Assembly: GCA_903873715.1 (NCBI GenBank)
Contig: CAIQPS010000030.1
Span: 22,253-86,252, forward strand
Length of the DNA: 64,000 bases
Direction of reading: 5' to 3'
DNA from: an uncultured Actinomycetes bacterium
GTDB taxonomy: Bacteria; Actinomycetota; Thermoleophilia; RBG-16-64-13
Positions 6,695 to 15,764 of the stretch are shown piece by piece. Each line of letters begins with the position of its first letter. The first letter of the stretch is position 1. A program made the translations under genes and the position numbers. The notes under the pieces are model-generated. The model made no database searches. It saw only the letters and a program-made list of their open reading frames with translations, and was not told the origin of the DNA.

Positions 6695-8785
6695 ATGAGA
6701 CACCGGGTCGGGGCAGATGTCGGGGGAACCTTCACCGATCTCGTCGCCATGGATGAGGCTGGTCGCATCACCGTGGCCAAAGCCCCCACCACCCCGGAAG
6801 ACCAGTCGGACGGTGTGCTCGACGCAGTGGCGCAAGCCGGTGTCGACCTTGCGTCCGTCGACTTCTTCTCGCATGGCACCACGGTGGGGGTGAATGCGGT
6901 CATCGAGAACAAGGGCGCCCGGGTGGCCATCATCACCACCGAAGGCTTCCGGGACGCGCTCGAGTTGCGTCGGGGGCAACGGGTCATCGACGACCCGGAC
7001 GACATGTACGACCTGCAGATGGACCTCCCGCAGGACTACGTCGGAGGCTACGACCCTCTGGTAAGGCGTCCGCTGCGCTTCGAAGTCCCGGAGCGCCTGG
7101 ACTACCAGGGCAGGGTACTCAAGGCTCTGGACGAGGACGTCGTGAGAGGCATCGCTGCCGAATTGCTTCGCATGGACGTCCAAGCCGTCGCCATCTGCTA
7201 CCTGTTCTCCTTCATGAACCCGGCCCACGAGCAGCGCACCGCTGAGATCCTCCGCGAGGAGTTGCCCGGGCTGCCCCTGTCGCTCTCGAGCGAGATCCTG
7301 CCGGTGATCCGGGAGTACGAACGCCTCAGCACGACGACCATCAACGCATACGTCATGCCGGTCATGCAGTCGTACCTCCGCCGGCTGCGCGAGAGGCTCA
7401 AGGAACTGGGGTTCGGCAACGAACTGTTCCTCATGCAGTCCAGCGGGGGGATCATGTCGGCCGCCGTGGCCGCCAACCGGCCCGTCTACACCATCGATTC
7501 GGGTCCGGCCGGCGGCGTCTCGGCAGCGGCCCGGTTGGGTGTCTCTCTCGGCTACCCGGACGTCATCTCCTTCGATATGGGCGGGACGACGGCCAAGATC
7601 TGTGTGATCCGCGGCGGCGAGCCCGTGGTGACCACGCGCTTCTGGTTGGGCGGACGCTACTTCATGGGCGTGCCGGTCATGGACATGGTCGAGATAGGTG
7701 CCGGTGACGGCAGCATAGCGTCTGTCGACGCAGCGGGCGCGGTCCACGTCGGGCCGCGGAGTGCGGGGTCCGTGCCGGGCCCGGCCTGCTACGGCAAGGG
7801 TGGCGACGAGCCCACCGTCACCGACGCGGATCTGGTCCTCGGCTACATCAACCCCGGCTACTACCTGGGCGGTGCCCTCACCGTCGACGTGGAGGCTTCG
7901 CGGGAGGCGATCCGGCGGAAGTTGGCCGAACGGTTGGGAGTCGGCATCGCGGAGGCCGCGCACGGCGTGTACCGGCTCGTGAACGCCAACATGATCGGGG
8001 CGACGCGGGTGGTGACGGTCCAGCGGGGCCATGACCCCCGGGACTTCACCCTCGTCGTGTCCGGGGGGACGGCCGCGATCCACGCGGTCCGCATGGCGCA
8101 GGAGTTGCGAATACCCAGGGTCGTGGTGCCCCTCAACGCCGGCGTCTTCTCCGCCGTGGGGCTCATCAGTGCCGACACCCGCTACGACGTGCATCGCTCG
8201 TACGTGGTGCGGCTGTCGCAGGCCGACCCGTCGAGGCTCGAGACGATCTTCGCGGAGCTCGCCGCTGAAGCGTCGGCCAGGATCGAGGAGTCCGGCTGTC
8301 CGCCCGAGCGCGTGGTGCTCCACAGGCACGCGGACATGCGCTACCTGGGGCAGGCCCACGAAGTGCCGGTGGAAGTGCCGGAGAGCATGGTGCTGCGCAT
8401 GGACGCCGCGGCTGTCGAACGGCTGGGGAATCTCTTCCACGACAAGCACATGCACCTGTTCGGTCACGACTCCCCGGGGTCCGAGGTCGAGTTGATGACC
8501 CTGTCCGTGTCCGCGGTCGGGCCGTTGGGCCTCACTCCCATGGCCGAGATAGCGGTGGGAGGCCCAGACCCGTACGAGGCGCGCAAGGGCCGCCGGCAGG
8601 TGTTCTTCGAGGAGGCAGGCGGCTACGTCGAGTGCGAGACGTACGAGCGGCTGCGCCTGTTGGCCGGCAACGTGGTCGCCGGACCCGCGGTGGTGGAACA
8701 GATGGACACCACGACGGTCATCCCGCCGGGGGAGACGGCCGTCGTGGACCGTTTCGGGACGCTCGTCGTGGAGTTGGCGCAGTGA
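6695..8785 (+). CDS. hyuA: Hydantoinase/oxoprolinase subunit A (HyuA, ATP-dependent)
   Basis: The 696-residue protein has the actin-like ATPase fold of the HyuA family. The N-terminal phosphate loop is ADVGGTFTDLVAMDE, a second phosphate-binding segment is SFDMGGTTAKICVI near residue 293, and the IDSGPAGGVSAAARLG adenosine-site region precedes it. HyuA works with HyuB to hydrolyse cyclic amides with ATP (N-methylhydantoinase, 5-oxoprolinase); relatives act in acetone or acetophenone carboxylation. HyuB follows with a GTGA overlap, confirming the pair. It heads a co-directional run including a molybdenum hydroxylase and an amidohydrolase, which suggests ring opening of a heterocyclic amide. 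The start lacks a ribosome site and may be leaderless. Confidence 0.93.
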   Translation: MRHRVGADVGGTFTDLVAMDEAGRITVAKAPTTPEDQSDGVLDAVAQAGVDLASVDFFSHGTTVGVNAVIENKGARVAIITTEGFRDALELRRGQRVIDDPDDMYDLQMDLPQDYVGGYDPLVRRPLRFEVPERLDYQGRVLKALDEDVVRGIAAELLRMDVQAVAICYLFSFMNPAHEQRTAEILREELPGLPLSLSSEILPVIREYERLSTTTINAYVMPVMQSYLRRLRERLKELGFGNELFLMQSSGGIMSAAVAANRPVYTIDSGPAGGVSAAARLGVSLGYPDVISFDMGGTTAKICVIRGGEPVVTTRFWLGGRYFMGVPVMDMVEIGAGDGSIASVDAAGAVHVGPRSAGSVPGPACYGKGGDEPTVTDADLVLGYINPGYYLGGALTVDVEASREAIRRKLAERLGVGIAEAAHGVYRLVNANMIGATRVVTVQRGHDPRDFTLVVSGGTAAIHAVRMAQELRIPRVVVPLNAGVFSAVGLISADTRYDVHRSYVVRLSQADPSRLETIFAELAAEASARIEESGCPPERVVLHRHADMRYLGQAHEVPVEVPESMVLRMDAAAVERLGNLFHDKHMHLFGHDSPGSEVELMTLSVSAVGPLGLTPMAEIAVGGPDPYEARKGRRQVFFEEAGGYVECETYERLRLLAGNVVAGPAVVEQMDTTTVIPPGETAVVDRFGTLVVELAQ

Positions 8786-10656
8786 GCGCGGTCGCCTCCG
8801 GAGGCCGGGGGGCGGGCGCCGGTCCGCGGGACGCCTTCACGCTGGGCGTGCTGCGCAGCCTGCTCGAGTCCATACCGTTGGAGATGGCCGAGGTGCTCAA
8901 GCGCACCTCGTACCATCCCATCTTCAACGAGGTCCTCGACTTCTCCACGGCGCTGCTCGATAGGGAAGGCCGCCTGATCGCGTCGTCCATGGGGGTGACC
9001 GTCCATCTCGGCGCCTTGGAACTCAGCGCGGGAGCGATCATCCGCTTCTTCGGCCCGGCCGGGCTCGCTCAGGGTGACGTGGTCATCCACAACAACCCGT
9101 TCCCAGGGGGGACCCACCTGCCCGACGTCGACGTGGTCGCTCCGGTGTATCACGAGGGCGAGTTGGTGGCGTATGCGGTCGCGCGGGGTCATCACGGGGA
9201 CATAGGAGGCATGCATCCGGGGAGCTTCGCCGGCGACACGGTGAGCATCTTCCAGGAAGGGGTGCGCATCCCGCCGATCAAGCTCTACAAGGCGGGCGTG
9301 CTCAACGAGGGGGTCCGCGACCTGTTCTTGGCCAATGTGAGAGTCCCTCAGTTCTCCTGGGGCGACCTGCAGGCTCAGGTGGCCGGCTGCCGGCTCGGGG
9401 CGAAGCGGATCGGCGAACTGTTCACCAAATACGGCTCAGACGAGATGGTGGCCACCATGGACTGGGCCATGGACCACTCCGAGCAGCTCATGCGGGCGGA
9501 GATCGCGGCCATCCCCGACGGGGTGTACGTGTTCGAGGACTTCCTCGATAACGACGGTATCGATACCGAGCGGCCGGTCAAGATCCACGTGAGGATCACC
9601 GTGGCCGGCAGTGACATCACCGTGGATTTCAGCGGCTCCGACGCGCAAGTGAAGGGCCCGGCCAACTGCGTCCTCGGCGTGACCTATTCGGCCACGTATT
9701 GTGCCCTCTTCAATCTCACCGACCCCACCATCCCCAAGAACCATGGGTGCTATCGCCCGGTGACCATCGTGGCCCCGGAGGGACTGGTGGTCAACGCCCT
9801 GTTCCCCGCGCCGGTGGTGAGCGGCAATACCGAGACGTCCCTGAGGATCATCGACACGGTCAGCGCCGCGCTGGCCCGGGTGATCCCTGAGAGGGTCATA
9901 GGTGGGGATTCGGGCACGGCCACCGCGCACATCGCCGGCGGCTTCGACCCGCGTACCGGTGAGTACTACGCCTGGTACCTCGGATCCGACCCCACGGCGT
10001 GGGGCGCCCGGGCGACCAAGGACGGCTTCGAACTGGCCGGCGGCCCGCGCATCGGGGGCAGCGTGTCCCAGGTGTCGATGGAGGTGTTCGAGACCCGCTA
10101 CCCGTTCCTGGTGGAGAGTTACGCGTTCATGCCGGACAGCGGCGGCCCGGGGCGGTTCCGGGGCGGGATGTCGGGAGTGACGATCATGCGGCCGCTGGGC
10201 CACGAGTGCGAGGTGGGCGGCGCCAACGACCGGTGCGTGATACCGCCGTACGGGGTGTTCGGGGGCATGCCCGGGCTGCACGGCGAGAACAAGATCATCC
10301 ACGCGGACGGCGCGGAGACGCCTATCGACCGGGCGGGGGGCAAGATCGCCCGGCCGGGAGACGTCCTCTACTTCCGGGCTCCGGGCGGCGGGGGCTACGG
10401 CGATCCCCTCGACCGGGATCTGGACCGTCTGCAGCACGACCTCGACATCGGCCTGGTCTCTCCCGAGAGCGCCTCACGCGACTACGGAGCGGTGCTGGAC
10501 GACACCGGCAGTTCGATCGACAGGGCGGCCACCGAGGTCAAGCGGGCTGCGCTCAGGGGCGAGTGGATGCGGTCGCGCATCTTCATAGACCAGAAGACCC
10601 GGCCCTTCGCCCGGATACCCTTCCGTACGGTGGCCATGGACGAGCAGATCCCATAA
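8782..10656 (+). CDS. hyuB: Hydantoinase/oxoprolinase subunit B (HyuB)
   Basis: The 624-residue partner of HyuA has the conserved HyuB segments FNEVLDFSTALLDREGRLIA near the N terminus, NNPFPGGTHLPDVDVVAP, and the C-terminal glycine-rich stretch LYFRAPGGGGYGDP. In characterised systems this subunit carries the metal-dependent hydrolytic centre that receives the phosphorylated cyclic amide. The GTG start at 8782 overlaps the hyuA stop (GTGA), giving translational coupling; a longer in-frame extension into hyuA is rejected. The specific ring substrate (hydantoin, N-methylhydantoin, oxoproline or another) cannot be told from the sequence. Confidence 0.92.
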   Translation: MSAVASGGRGAGAGPRDAFTLGVLRSLLESIPLEMAEVLKRTSYHPIFNEVLDFSTALLDREGRLIASSMGVTVHLGALELSAGAIIRFFGPAGLAQGDVVIHNNPFPGGTHLPDVDVVAPVYHEGELVAYAVARGHHGDIGGMHPGSFAGDTVSIFQEGVRIPPIKLYKAGVLNEGVRDLFLANVRVPQFSWGDLQAQVAGCRLGAKRIGELFTKYGSDEMVATMDWAMDHSEQLMRAEIAAIPDGVYVFEDFLDNDGIDTERPVKIHVRITVAGSDITVDFSGSDAQVKGPANCVLGVTYSATYCALFNLTDPTIPKNHGCYRPVTIVAPEGLVVNALFPAPVVSGNTETSLRIIDTVSAALARVIPERVIGGDSGTATAHIAGGFDPRTGEYYAWYLGSDPTAWGARATKDGFELAGGPRIGGSVSQVSMEVFETRYPFLVESYAFMPDSGGPGRFRGGMSGVTIMRPLGHECEVGGANDRCVIPPYGVFGGMPGLHGENKIIHADGAETPIDRAGGKIARPGDVLYFRAPGGGGYGDPLDRDLDRLQHDLDIGLVSPESASRDYGAVLDDTGSSIDRAATEVKRAALRGEWMRSRIFIDQKTRPFARIPFRTVAMDEQIP

Positions 10657-10675
10657 AGCGAGCAAGGAGCGACGC

Positions 10676-11083
10676 ATGAAGAAGAAGACCTATCCGCTCT
10701 ACTACGGGGGACAGAAGCAGCGCTTCGCCCGGTCTGTCGTCGTCGGCGACCTGGTGTTCCTCTCGGGGATGAGCGGCCGGACGATGGAGACCGGCGATGT
10801 CTCGTCCGCCGACGTGAGGGAGCAGATGCTCGTGGCGCTCGACAAGGTCAAGGCGGCCCTTGAGGAGGCGGGTAGCTCGATGGACCACATCGTGAAGACC
10901 ACCATCTACCTGAAGGACGTCAAGGACTACCAACTGATGCGCGACACCGAGTGGGAATACTGGCAGAAGCACGCGCCCGGGCTCATCGAAGAACCGCCCG
11001 CGAGCACCTTCGTCATGCCGGCTTCGCTCGCCCGCTCGAGCATGCTCGTCGAGATCGACGTCGTGGCCTGCCTCAAGGACTGA
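10676..11083 (+). CDS. RidA family (YjgF/YER057c/UK114) deaminase-like protein
   Basis: The 135-residue protein has the RidA fold signatures: VVGDLVFLSGMSG near the N terminus, DKVKAALEEAGSSMDHIVKTTIYLKDV in the middle and PASTFVMPASLARSSMLVEIDVVA at the C terminus. RidA proteins hydrolyse reactive enamines and imines; RutC in the pyrimidine Rut pathway belongs to this family. The canonical RidA active-site arginine appears replaced: the usual P-x-R-S/T stretch reads MPASLARSSM, so activity should not be assumed. It follows hyuB after 19 bases with an AAGGAG ribosome site and is almost certainly part of the same operon. Confidence 0.88.
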   Translation: MKKKTYPLYYGGQKQRFARSVVVGDLVFLSGMSGRTMETGDVSSADVREQMLVALDKVKAALEEAGSSMDHIVKTTIYLKDVKDYQLMRDTEWEYWQKHAPGLIEEPPASTFVMPASLARSSMLVEIDVVACLKD

Positions 11084-11140
11084 ACCAAAGATGTTCGCAA
11101 GCCGGCGGCCGTACGGCGCCGGCGCCGACAAGGAGCTGAC

Positions 11141-12001
11141 ATGAGCATGAAGCTGTACATCCTGGACGGCGGCCAGATGTGGGTCGAACGCGGGTTCCTA
11201 TGGCACTTCGGGGACGGTGCCGCTACCGGTGAGGAATACCACGAAGGCCCGTTCGGTATCCGCAACATCCAGTTCTTCATCGACCACCCGAAAGCCAAAG
11301 TGGTGTTCGACCTGGGCTTCACCAGCGAGTGGTTCGACCGACTCCCCGGCTTCCCGCATCGCCGGGGGCCGCACGGCCACCATCTCATGAAGACGCCCGA
11401 CCAGAACCCCGTGAGCCAGCTTGCCAAGATAGGCGTGAAACCTGATGACATCGACTATGTGGTCATCTCCCACCTCATGAGCGAGCATACGGGGTACCTG
11501 CCCGAGTTCGCCGGCACGAAGGCCAAGATCGTCGTGCAGGAGGCGGAGATGGAGTACGCGAGCCGGATCGGCACGCCGCCGCGCCCGGGTGACGAGCCCG
11601 CGGTGGAGCAGTTCCATACCTGGATGTACGTCCGCGACTACTTCGAGAAGAAGGGGCTCGACTACCTCTTCATCGACGGCGACTACGAGTTGCTGGGGAG
11701 GGACGTCGAGATACTCAGCCTGCCCGGCCACACGCCCGGCTTCCAGAACGTCATGGTGCGGTTGCCCAAGACCGGCCCGGTGTTCCTCTCGGCGTGCGAA
11801 CACCGCGGCATGTACTACGACGTCCCGGTGAACGGCTACGCGCCGGGCATCCCGCACGCCTTCACCTGGTCGGCGGCCGGTGAGCTTTGGAGTTTCAAAC
11901 GAGTGCGCGACCTTGTGGAGAAGGAAGAAGGCCAGATCTTCTTCGGTCACGACCAGGAGCAGTTCGAGACGCTCAAGGCCTGCCCGGAATACTACGAGTA
12001 G
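11141..12001 (+). CDS. Metallo-beta-lactamase-fold hydrolase, lactonase-like, with altered metal site
   Basis: The 286-residue protein resembles acyl-homoserine-lactone lactonases of the MBL superfamily in length and order: an N-terminal strand pair, VVFDLGFTS, VVISHLMSEHTGYLPEF, ILSLPGHTPGFQ and a final FFGHDQEQF. The hallmark HxHxDH is changed to H111-L-M-S-E115-H116, so the second histidine is missing and the aspartate is glutamate. The bridging aspartate region (normally GDA) reads SACEH. H197 and H270 remain. It may therefore bind one metal or a different one. Its place in the hydantoinase/molybdenum hydroxylase run suggests hydrolysis of a cyclic intermediate, but the function is unproven. 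Confidence 0.82.
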   Translation: MSMKLYILDGGQMWVERGFLWHFGDGAATGEEYHEGPFGIRNIQFFIDHPKAKVVFDLGFTSEWFDRLPGFPHRRGPHGHHLMKTPDQNPVSQLAKIGVKPDDIDYVVISHLMSEHTGYLPEFAGTKAKIVVQEAEMEYASRIGTPPRPGDEPAVEQFHTWMYVRDYFEKKGLDYLFIDGDYELLGRDVEILSLPGHTPGFQNVMVRLPKTGPVFLSACEHRGMYYDVPVNGYAPGIPHAFTWSAAGELWSFKRVRDLVEKEEGQIFFGHDQEQFETLKACPEYYE

Positions 12002-12052
12002 AAGCGTGCGGGCCTCGGCCGCGACCGCCGGGCCCGGGCAAAGGGGGAGACC

Positions 12053-12955
12053 ATGCACCGCGCGTTGTTGCCCTTCGAGTTCTCCGAGCCGGCATCCGTG
12101 GAGGAGGCCGTCGCCCTCGTCGACGGCGGCCGCGCCCGGGCGCTGGCCGGCGGCGTCGACCTGGTGCTGAAGATGCGGCTGCGGCAGGAGACGCCGGAGC
12201 GGGTGGTGAGCCTCCAGAAGATCGCCGGCCTGGACCACGTCCGCGTTGATGCCCATGGCGGCGGGGCGCTGCACATCGGAGCGCTCGCCACTCTGCGCCA
12301 GGTGGAGCAGTCGGCTGCGGTGACACAAGGCTGGCCGCTCCTGGCGGAGGCCATCGCGTCGATCGTCTCGATGCAGACCAAGGTCATGGGGACACTCGTG
12401 GGCAACCTGTGCGTGGGCACCCCCGCCTCCGACGTGGCGCCCGCGCTGTTCGCGCTGGGCGCGCGGGTCAAGATCGCAGGTGTCGGCGATGAGCGGGACA
12501 TCGCCGTCGAAGATTTCTTCCTGGGGCCGGGGGTCACCGCAGTCCGGCCTCATGAGCTGGTCACCGAGGTCGTGGTGCCCGCCCGGCCGGTGGGCAGTGC
12601 GGGCCGGTTCCTGAAGCTGTCCAAGACGGCTGATGATATCGCCAAGGTCAACGTCGCCGTCTCGGTGGCGTTCTCCCGCGGGACGTGCGCGCATGCGCGC
12701 ATAGCGATCGGGTCTGCTGCGCCGACGCCCGTCAGGGCCGTGGCCGCCGAAGAGTTGTTGTTGCGAGAAGATTGGTGCCCCGCGACGGCGAAGGCTGCAG
12801 CGGAGGCGGCTGCGCGGTCGGTCCGCCCGATCTCCGACGTGCGCTCCACCGCGGACTACCGGGCGGAGATGGTGAAGGTGCTCGTGCGGGACGCTCTGAC
12901 GCAGGCGGCTGATGGGGCCGGCGTACTCGACGGCCACGACGGGAAGGAGGCGTGA
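12053..12955 (+). CDS. Molybdenum hydroxylase FAD-binding subunit (CoxM/XdhB-like)
   Basis: The 300-residue protein is the medium subunit of a xanthine dehydrogenase-family enzyme. It has both FAD pyrophosphate-binding segments: ARALAGGVDLVLKMRL near residue 30 and TLVGNLCVGTPASDVAPAL near residue 115. The C-terminal CO-dehydrogenase flavoprotein domain follows (FLKLSKTADDIAKVNVAVS). It passes electrons from the 2Fe-2S subunit to NAD or another acceptor. The gene overlaps the next one (TGA/ATG), so the three subunits are made together. Confidence 0.92.
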   Translation: MHRALLPFEFSEPASVEEAVALVDGGRARALAGGVDLVLKMRLRQETPERVVSLQKIAGLDHVRVDAHGGGALHIGALATLRQVEQSAAVTQGWPLLAEAIASIVSMQTKVMGTLVGNLCVGTPASDVAPALFALGARVKIAGVGDERDIAVEDFFLGPGVTAVRPHELVTEVVVPARPVGSAGRFLKLSKTADDIAKVNVAVSVAFSRGTCAHARIAIGSAAPTPVRAVAAEELLLREDWCPATAKAAAEAAARSVRPISDVRSTADYRAEMVKVLVRDALTQAADGAGVLDGHDGKEA

Positions 12956-13440
12956 TGGCCAAGGAGATCGCGACCTTCATCGTCAACGGTCAGGGATACG
13001 AGGTGATCGTCGAGCCGCACATGCTTCTCATCGACGTGTTGCGGGACTCCATCGGTCTCGTCGGCACGAAGTACGGCTGCGGCGCCGGCGACTGCGGGGC
13101 ATGCACCGTGCTGCTTGAGGGGAAGCCGGTGTTCGCCTGTCTCACCCTTGCCGTGACGGCCAGGGACAGGAGCCTGACGACCATCGAGGGACTGGCGGAC
13201 GGCGCCGGACTGCACCCGATCCAGCAGGCCTTCGTGGACGCCGGGGCCGTTCAGTGTGGTTTCTGCACGCCGGGTATGGTGCTCACCACAAAGGCCCTGC
13301 TCGACGAGAACCCTGAACCGACGCGCGGAGAGATCAAGGCCTTCCTGGCCGGCAACCTGTGCCGGTGTACCGGCTATGTCAAGATCGTGGAGGCTGTCGA
13401 ATCGGCCGCGGGCATACTCAGGAACGGGGGTGCGCGATGA
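12955..13440 (+). CDS. Molybdenum hydroxylase 2Fe-2S subunit (CoxS/XdhC-like)
   Basis: The 161-residue protein has the two [2Fe-2S] clusters of the family. The plant-ferredoxin-type site is YGCGAGDCGACTVLL with a fourth cysteine in VFACLTL. The helical-domain site is QCGFCTPGMVL with NLCRCTGY. It relays electrons from the molybdenum cofactor to FAD. ATG at 12955 is favoured over GTG at 12952, with GGAGG just upstream; it overlaps the preceding stop and the following start (ATGA). Confidence 0.95.
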   Translation: MAKEIATFIVNGQGYEVIVEPHMLLIDVLRDSIGLVGTKYGCGAGDCGACTVLLEGKPVFACLTLAVTARDRSLTTIEGLADGAGLHPIQQAFVDAGAVQCGFCTPGMVLTTKALLDENPEPTRGEIKAFLAGNLCRCTGYVKIVEAVESAAGILRNGGAR

Positions 13441-15764
13441 CCAACGAGCCTCACTCCGAGTTCTCCTCTGTCGGCAAGTCTCTGGCCCGTCCGGATGTGG
13501 CGGCAAAAGCGACCGGTGCGGCCAGGTTCAGCGCCGACATCGCTCTGCCCGGCATGCTCATAGGGCGTATCCTGACCAGCCCGCACGCCCATGCCCGCAT
13601 CGTTGCCATCGATACGTCGCGGGCCAAGGCCCTACCGGGCGTGGCCGCGGTGATCACTCACGCCGACGTGCCGAAACGGGGCTTCACCCGCTCCGTGATG
13701 GCCGAAGGCCTGCCTCCGTTCGCTTACGAGACGGAGAACCTGGACCAGTACATCCTGTCGGACAAGGCCCGCTACATCGGGGACTGGGTCGCGGCCGTCG
13801 CAGCCGTCGACCTCTACGTGGCCGAACGGGCTCTGGACCTCATCGAAGTGGAGTACGAAGTGCTGCCGGCCGTCTTCGACCCCGAGGACGCGCTCGCGCC
13901 AGGCGCCCCGGTGGTGCACAAGGGCTGGAAGGACAACGTCGCCGGAGTCATCGAGCACCCGTTCAACCGGGGCGATCTGGATGCGGCGCTGGCCTCTTCC
14001 GCCCATGTCGCCGAGTTCTCGGGCCGCAATTCGCGGCAGAAACAGGCCCACATGGAGCCGGACGCCGCCATCGCGTCATGGGACGACAAGGGGCGCCTGA
14101 CGGTGTGGTCCCCCAGCCAGAACGCCCATCTCGCGAAGAAGGCGATGGGCCGCCGGGTGTTCGACATCGGCGAAGGCAACGTCCGCTGGATCACCCCGGC
14201 GGTCGGCGGCGGCTTCGGCGCACGCCTGTCGTTCGGCGTCGAGCCGGTGGCGGCGATGCTGGCGAAGGTCACCGGTAGACCCGTGAAGGTCTTGGTCACG
14301 CGTGAGGAAGACTTCAACGGTTGGAACAGCCGTACGGAGCAGAGGCAAACGATCCGGGTCGGCGTCGGCGAGGCCGGGGAGATCACGGCCATCGAGCAGG
14401 ACGTCCTGTCGGATTCCGGTGCCTACTTCTCGCACAGCGGCACGATCAGCGCCGTCAACATGCAGTCCACACTGGGCGTCATGCGTTCCCCCGTGGTGCG
14501 AGGCAAGGCGCTGATGGTGTACACCAACAATCCGACGGCCAGCGGCATGCGTGGCTACGGCAACCCGGAAGGCTCGTTCATACTGCAGCAGGCCCTCGAC
14601 ATAGCGGCCGAGAAGTGCGGCATGGACCCGGTGGACTTCCGGCTCAAGAACGCGCGCGGGCCGGGTGAGCCGAGTATGTGGGAGCCGCAGGCCATCACCA
14701 CCTGCGCGTTGCCGGAGTGCATCCGTCGCGGGGCCGTGGCCATAGGGTGGGACCAGAAGTGGCACGGCTGGGGTGCCGGCAAGGAGGGCCGCTACAGGCG
14801 CGGAGTGGGCATGTCCATCATGACGCACGCGAGCGGCGCAGGCGGGTTCCTGCTGGAGCATTCCACTGCGGTCATGAAGTTGGACGAAGACGGAACCGCC
14901 AGTCTCTCCGTGAGCCCCTGTGAGATGGGGCAGGGCATCCTGGGGGTCCTCGCGCAGATCGCGGCCGAGGGGGCCGGCCTCCGCTACGAGGACGTCCGGA
15001 CAGTCACCGGCGACACCGACGTGACGCTGTTCGACATCGGGACCCATGCCAGCCGTTCCACGTATGCCATCGGCAACGCGGCGCTCGATGCGGCGCGCAA
15101 AGTCAAGGCGATCGTGGTGGAGCGCGCGGCCCGCATGCTCGGGGTCGAGTCCGAGGGACTCGACGTTCGCGACGGCCGCGTCTTTGCCGTCGCCGACTCG
15201 AGCGTGGGCGTGAGCGTGGCCGAGGTGGCTCATGCGGGGATCTACGAGTACGGCACCGACGCCCGGCATATCATGGCCACCGGCAAGCATCAGAGTGTCA
15301 TGCATTGTCCCAACTTCCAGGCCGGTTTCGCCGAGATAGAGGTGGATGTCGAGACCGGTGTCATCAAGGTGCTCAAACTTGTGATCGCGCACGACATCGG
15401 CCGGGCCATCAACCCGCTGACGGTCGAGGGTTGTCTCGAGGGAGGGGCCGCGCAGGGTCTGGGCTACGCGTTGACCGAGGACCTCGTCATCGACAAGGGG
15501 ACCGGCAAAGTGGTCAGCGACAGCTTTGCCACGTACAAGATGCTCTCCGCACTCGACATGCCCGAAGTCGAGGTGATCCTGGTCGAGGAACCCGACCCCA
15601 CAGGCCCGTTCGGAGCCAAGGGGGTGGGCGAGACCGGTATCACGAACGTCGCTCCCGCGATAGCCAACGCCCTCTACGATGCCGCCGGTGTGCGGGTCCA
15701 TTCTCTGCCGATCACACCGGAGAAGGTCTTGGAAGCTCTGCGGGCGCACGGGGCGGGAGCGTGA
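13437..15764 (+). CDS. Molybdenum hydroxylase large (molybdopterin-binding) subunit, xanthine dehydrogenase family
   Basis: The 775-residue catalytic subunit binds molybdopterin cytosine dinucleotide or a similar cofactor. Visible signatures include VGGGFGARLSFGVEPVAA, the ASGMRGYGNPEGSF segment that contacts the cofactor and substrate, and GAKGVGETG near the C terminus, which holds the catalytic glutamate. The active-site loop of form I CO dehydrogenase (AYxCSFR) is absent, so this is a hydroxylase of a heterocycle or aldehyde rather than a CO dehydrogenase. The ATG at 13437 overlaps the upstream stop. Context (HyuAB, an amidohydrolase, RidA) points to ring hydroxylation of an N-heterocycle; the exact substrate is inference. 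Confidence 0.92.
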   Translation: MTNEPHSEFSSVGKSLARPDVAAKATGAARFSADIALPGMLIGRILTSPHAHARIVAIDTSRAKALPGVAAVITHADVPKRGFTRSVMAEGLPPFAYETENLDQYILSDKARYIGDWVAAVAAVDLYVAERALDLIEVEYEVLPAVFDPEDALAPGAPVVHKGWKDNVAGVIEHPFNRGDLDAALASSAHVAEFSGRNSRQKQAHMEPDAAIASWDDKGRLTVWSPSQNAHLAKKAMGRRVFDIGEGNVRWITPAVGGGFGARLSFGVEPVAAMLAKVTGRPVKVLVTREEDFNGWNSRTEQRQTIRVGVGEAGEITAIEQDVLSDSGAYFSHSGTISAVNMQSTLGVMRSPVVRGKALMVYTNNPTASGMRGYGNPEGSFILQQALDIAAEKCGMDPVDFRLKNARGPGEPSMWEPQAITTCALPECIRRGAVAIGWDQKWHGWGAGKEGRYRRGVGMSIMTHASGAGGFLLEHSTAVMKLDEDGTASLSVSPCEMGQGILGVLAQIAAEGAGLRYEDVRTVTGDTDVTLFDIGTHASRSTYAIGNAALDAARKVKAIVVERAARMLGVESEGLDVRDGRVFAVADSSVGVSVAEVAHAGIYEYGTDARHIMATGKHQSVMHCPNFQAGFAEIEVDVETGVIKVLKLVIAHDIGRAINPLTVEGCLEGGAAQGLGYALTEDLVIDKGTGKVVSDSFATYKMLSALDMPEVEVILVEEPDPTGPFGAKGVGETGITNVAPAIANALYDAAGVRVHSLPITPEKVLEALRAHGAGA

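Noticed and set aside
6677..8467. A 596-codon open frame on the minus strand opposite hyuA
   Set aside because: It is an antisense shadow caused by high GC at third codon positions. Its translation is rich in His, Val, Asp and Gly with no domain, and the plus strand has a convincing HyuA.
13437..15764. CO dehydrogenase assignment for the molybdenum hydroxylase
   Set aside because: The form I active-site loop AYxCSFR is missing; the segment reads ASGMRGYG, as in other xanthine dehydrogenase-family hydroxylases.
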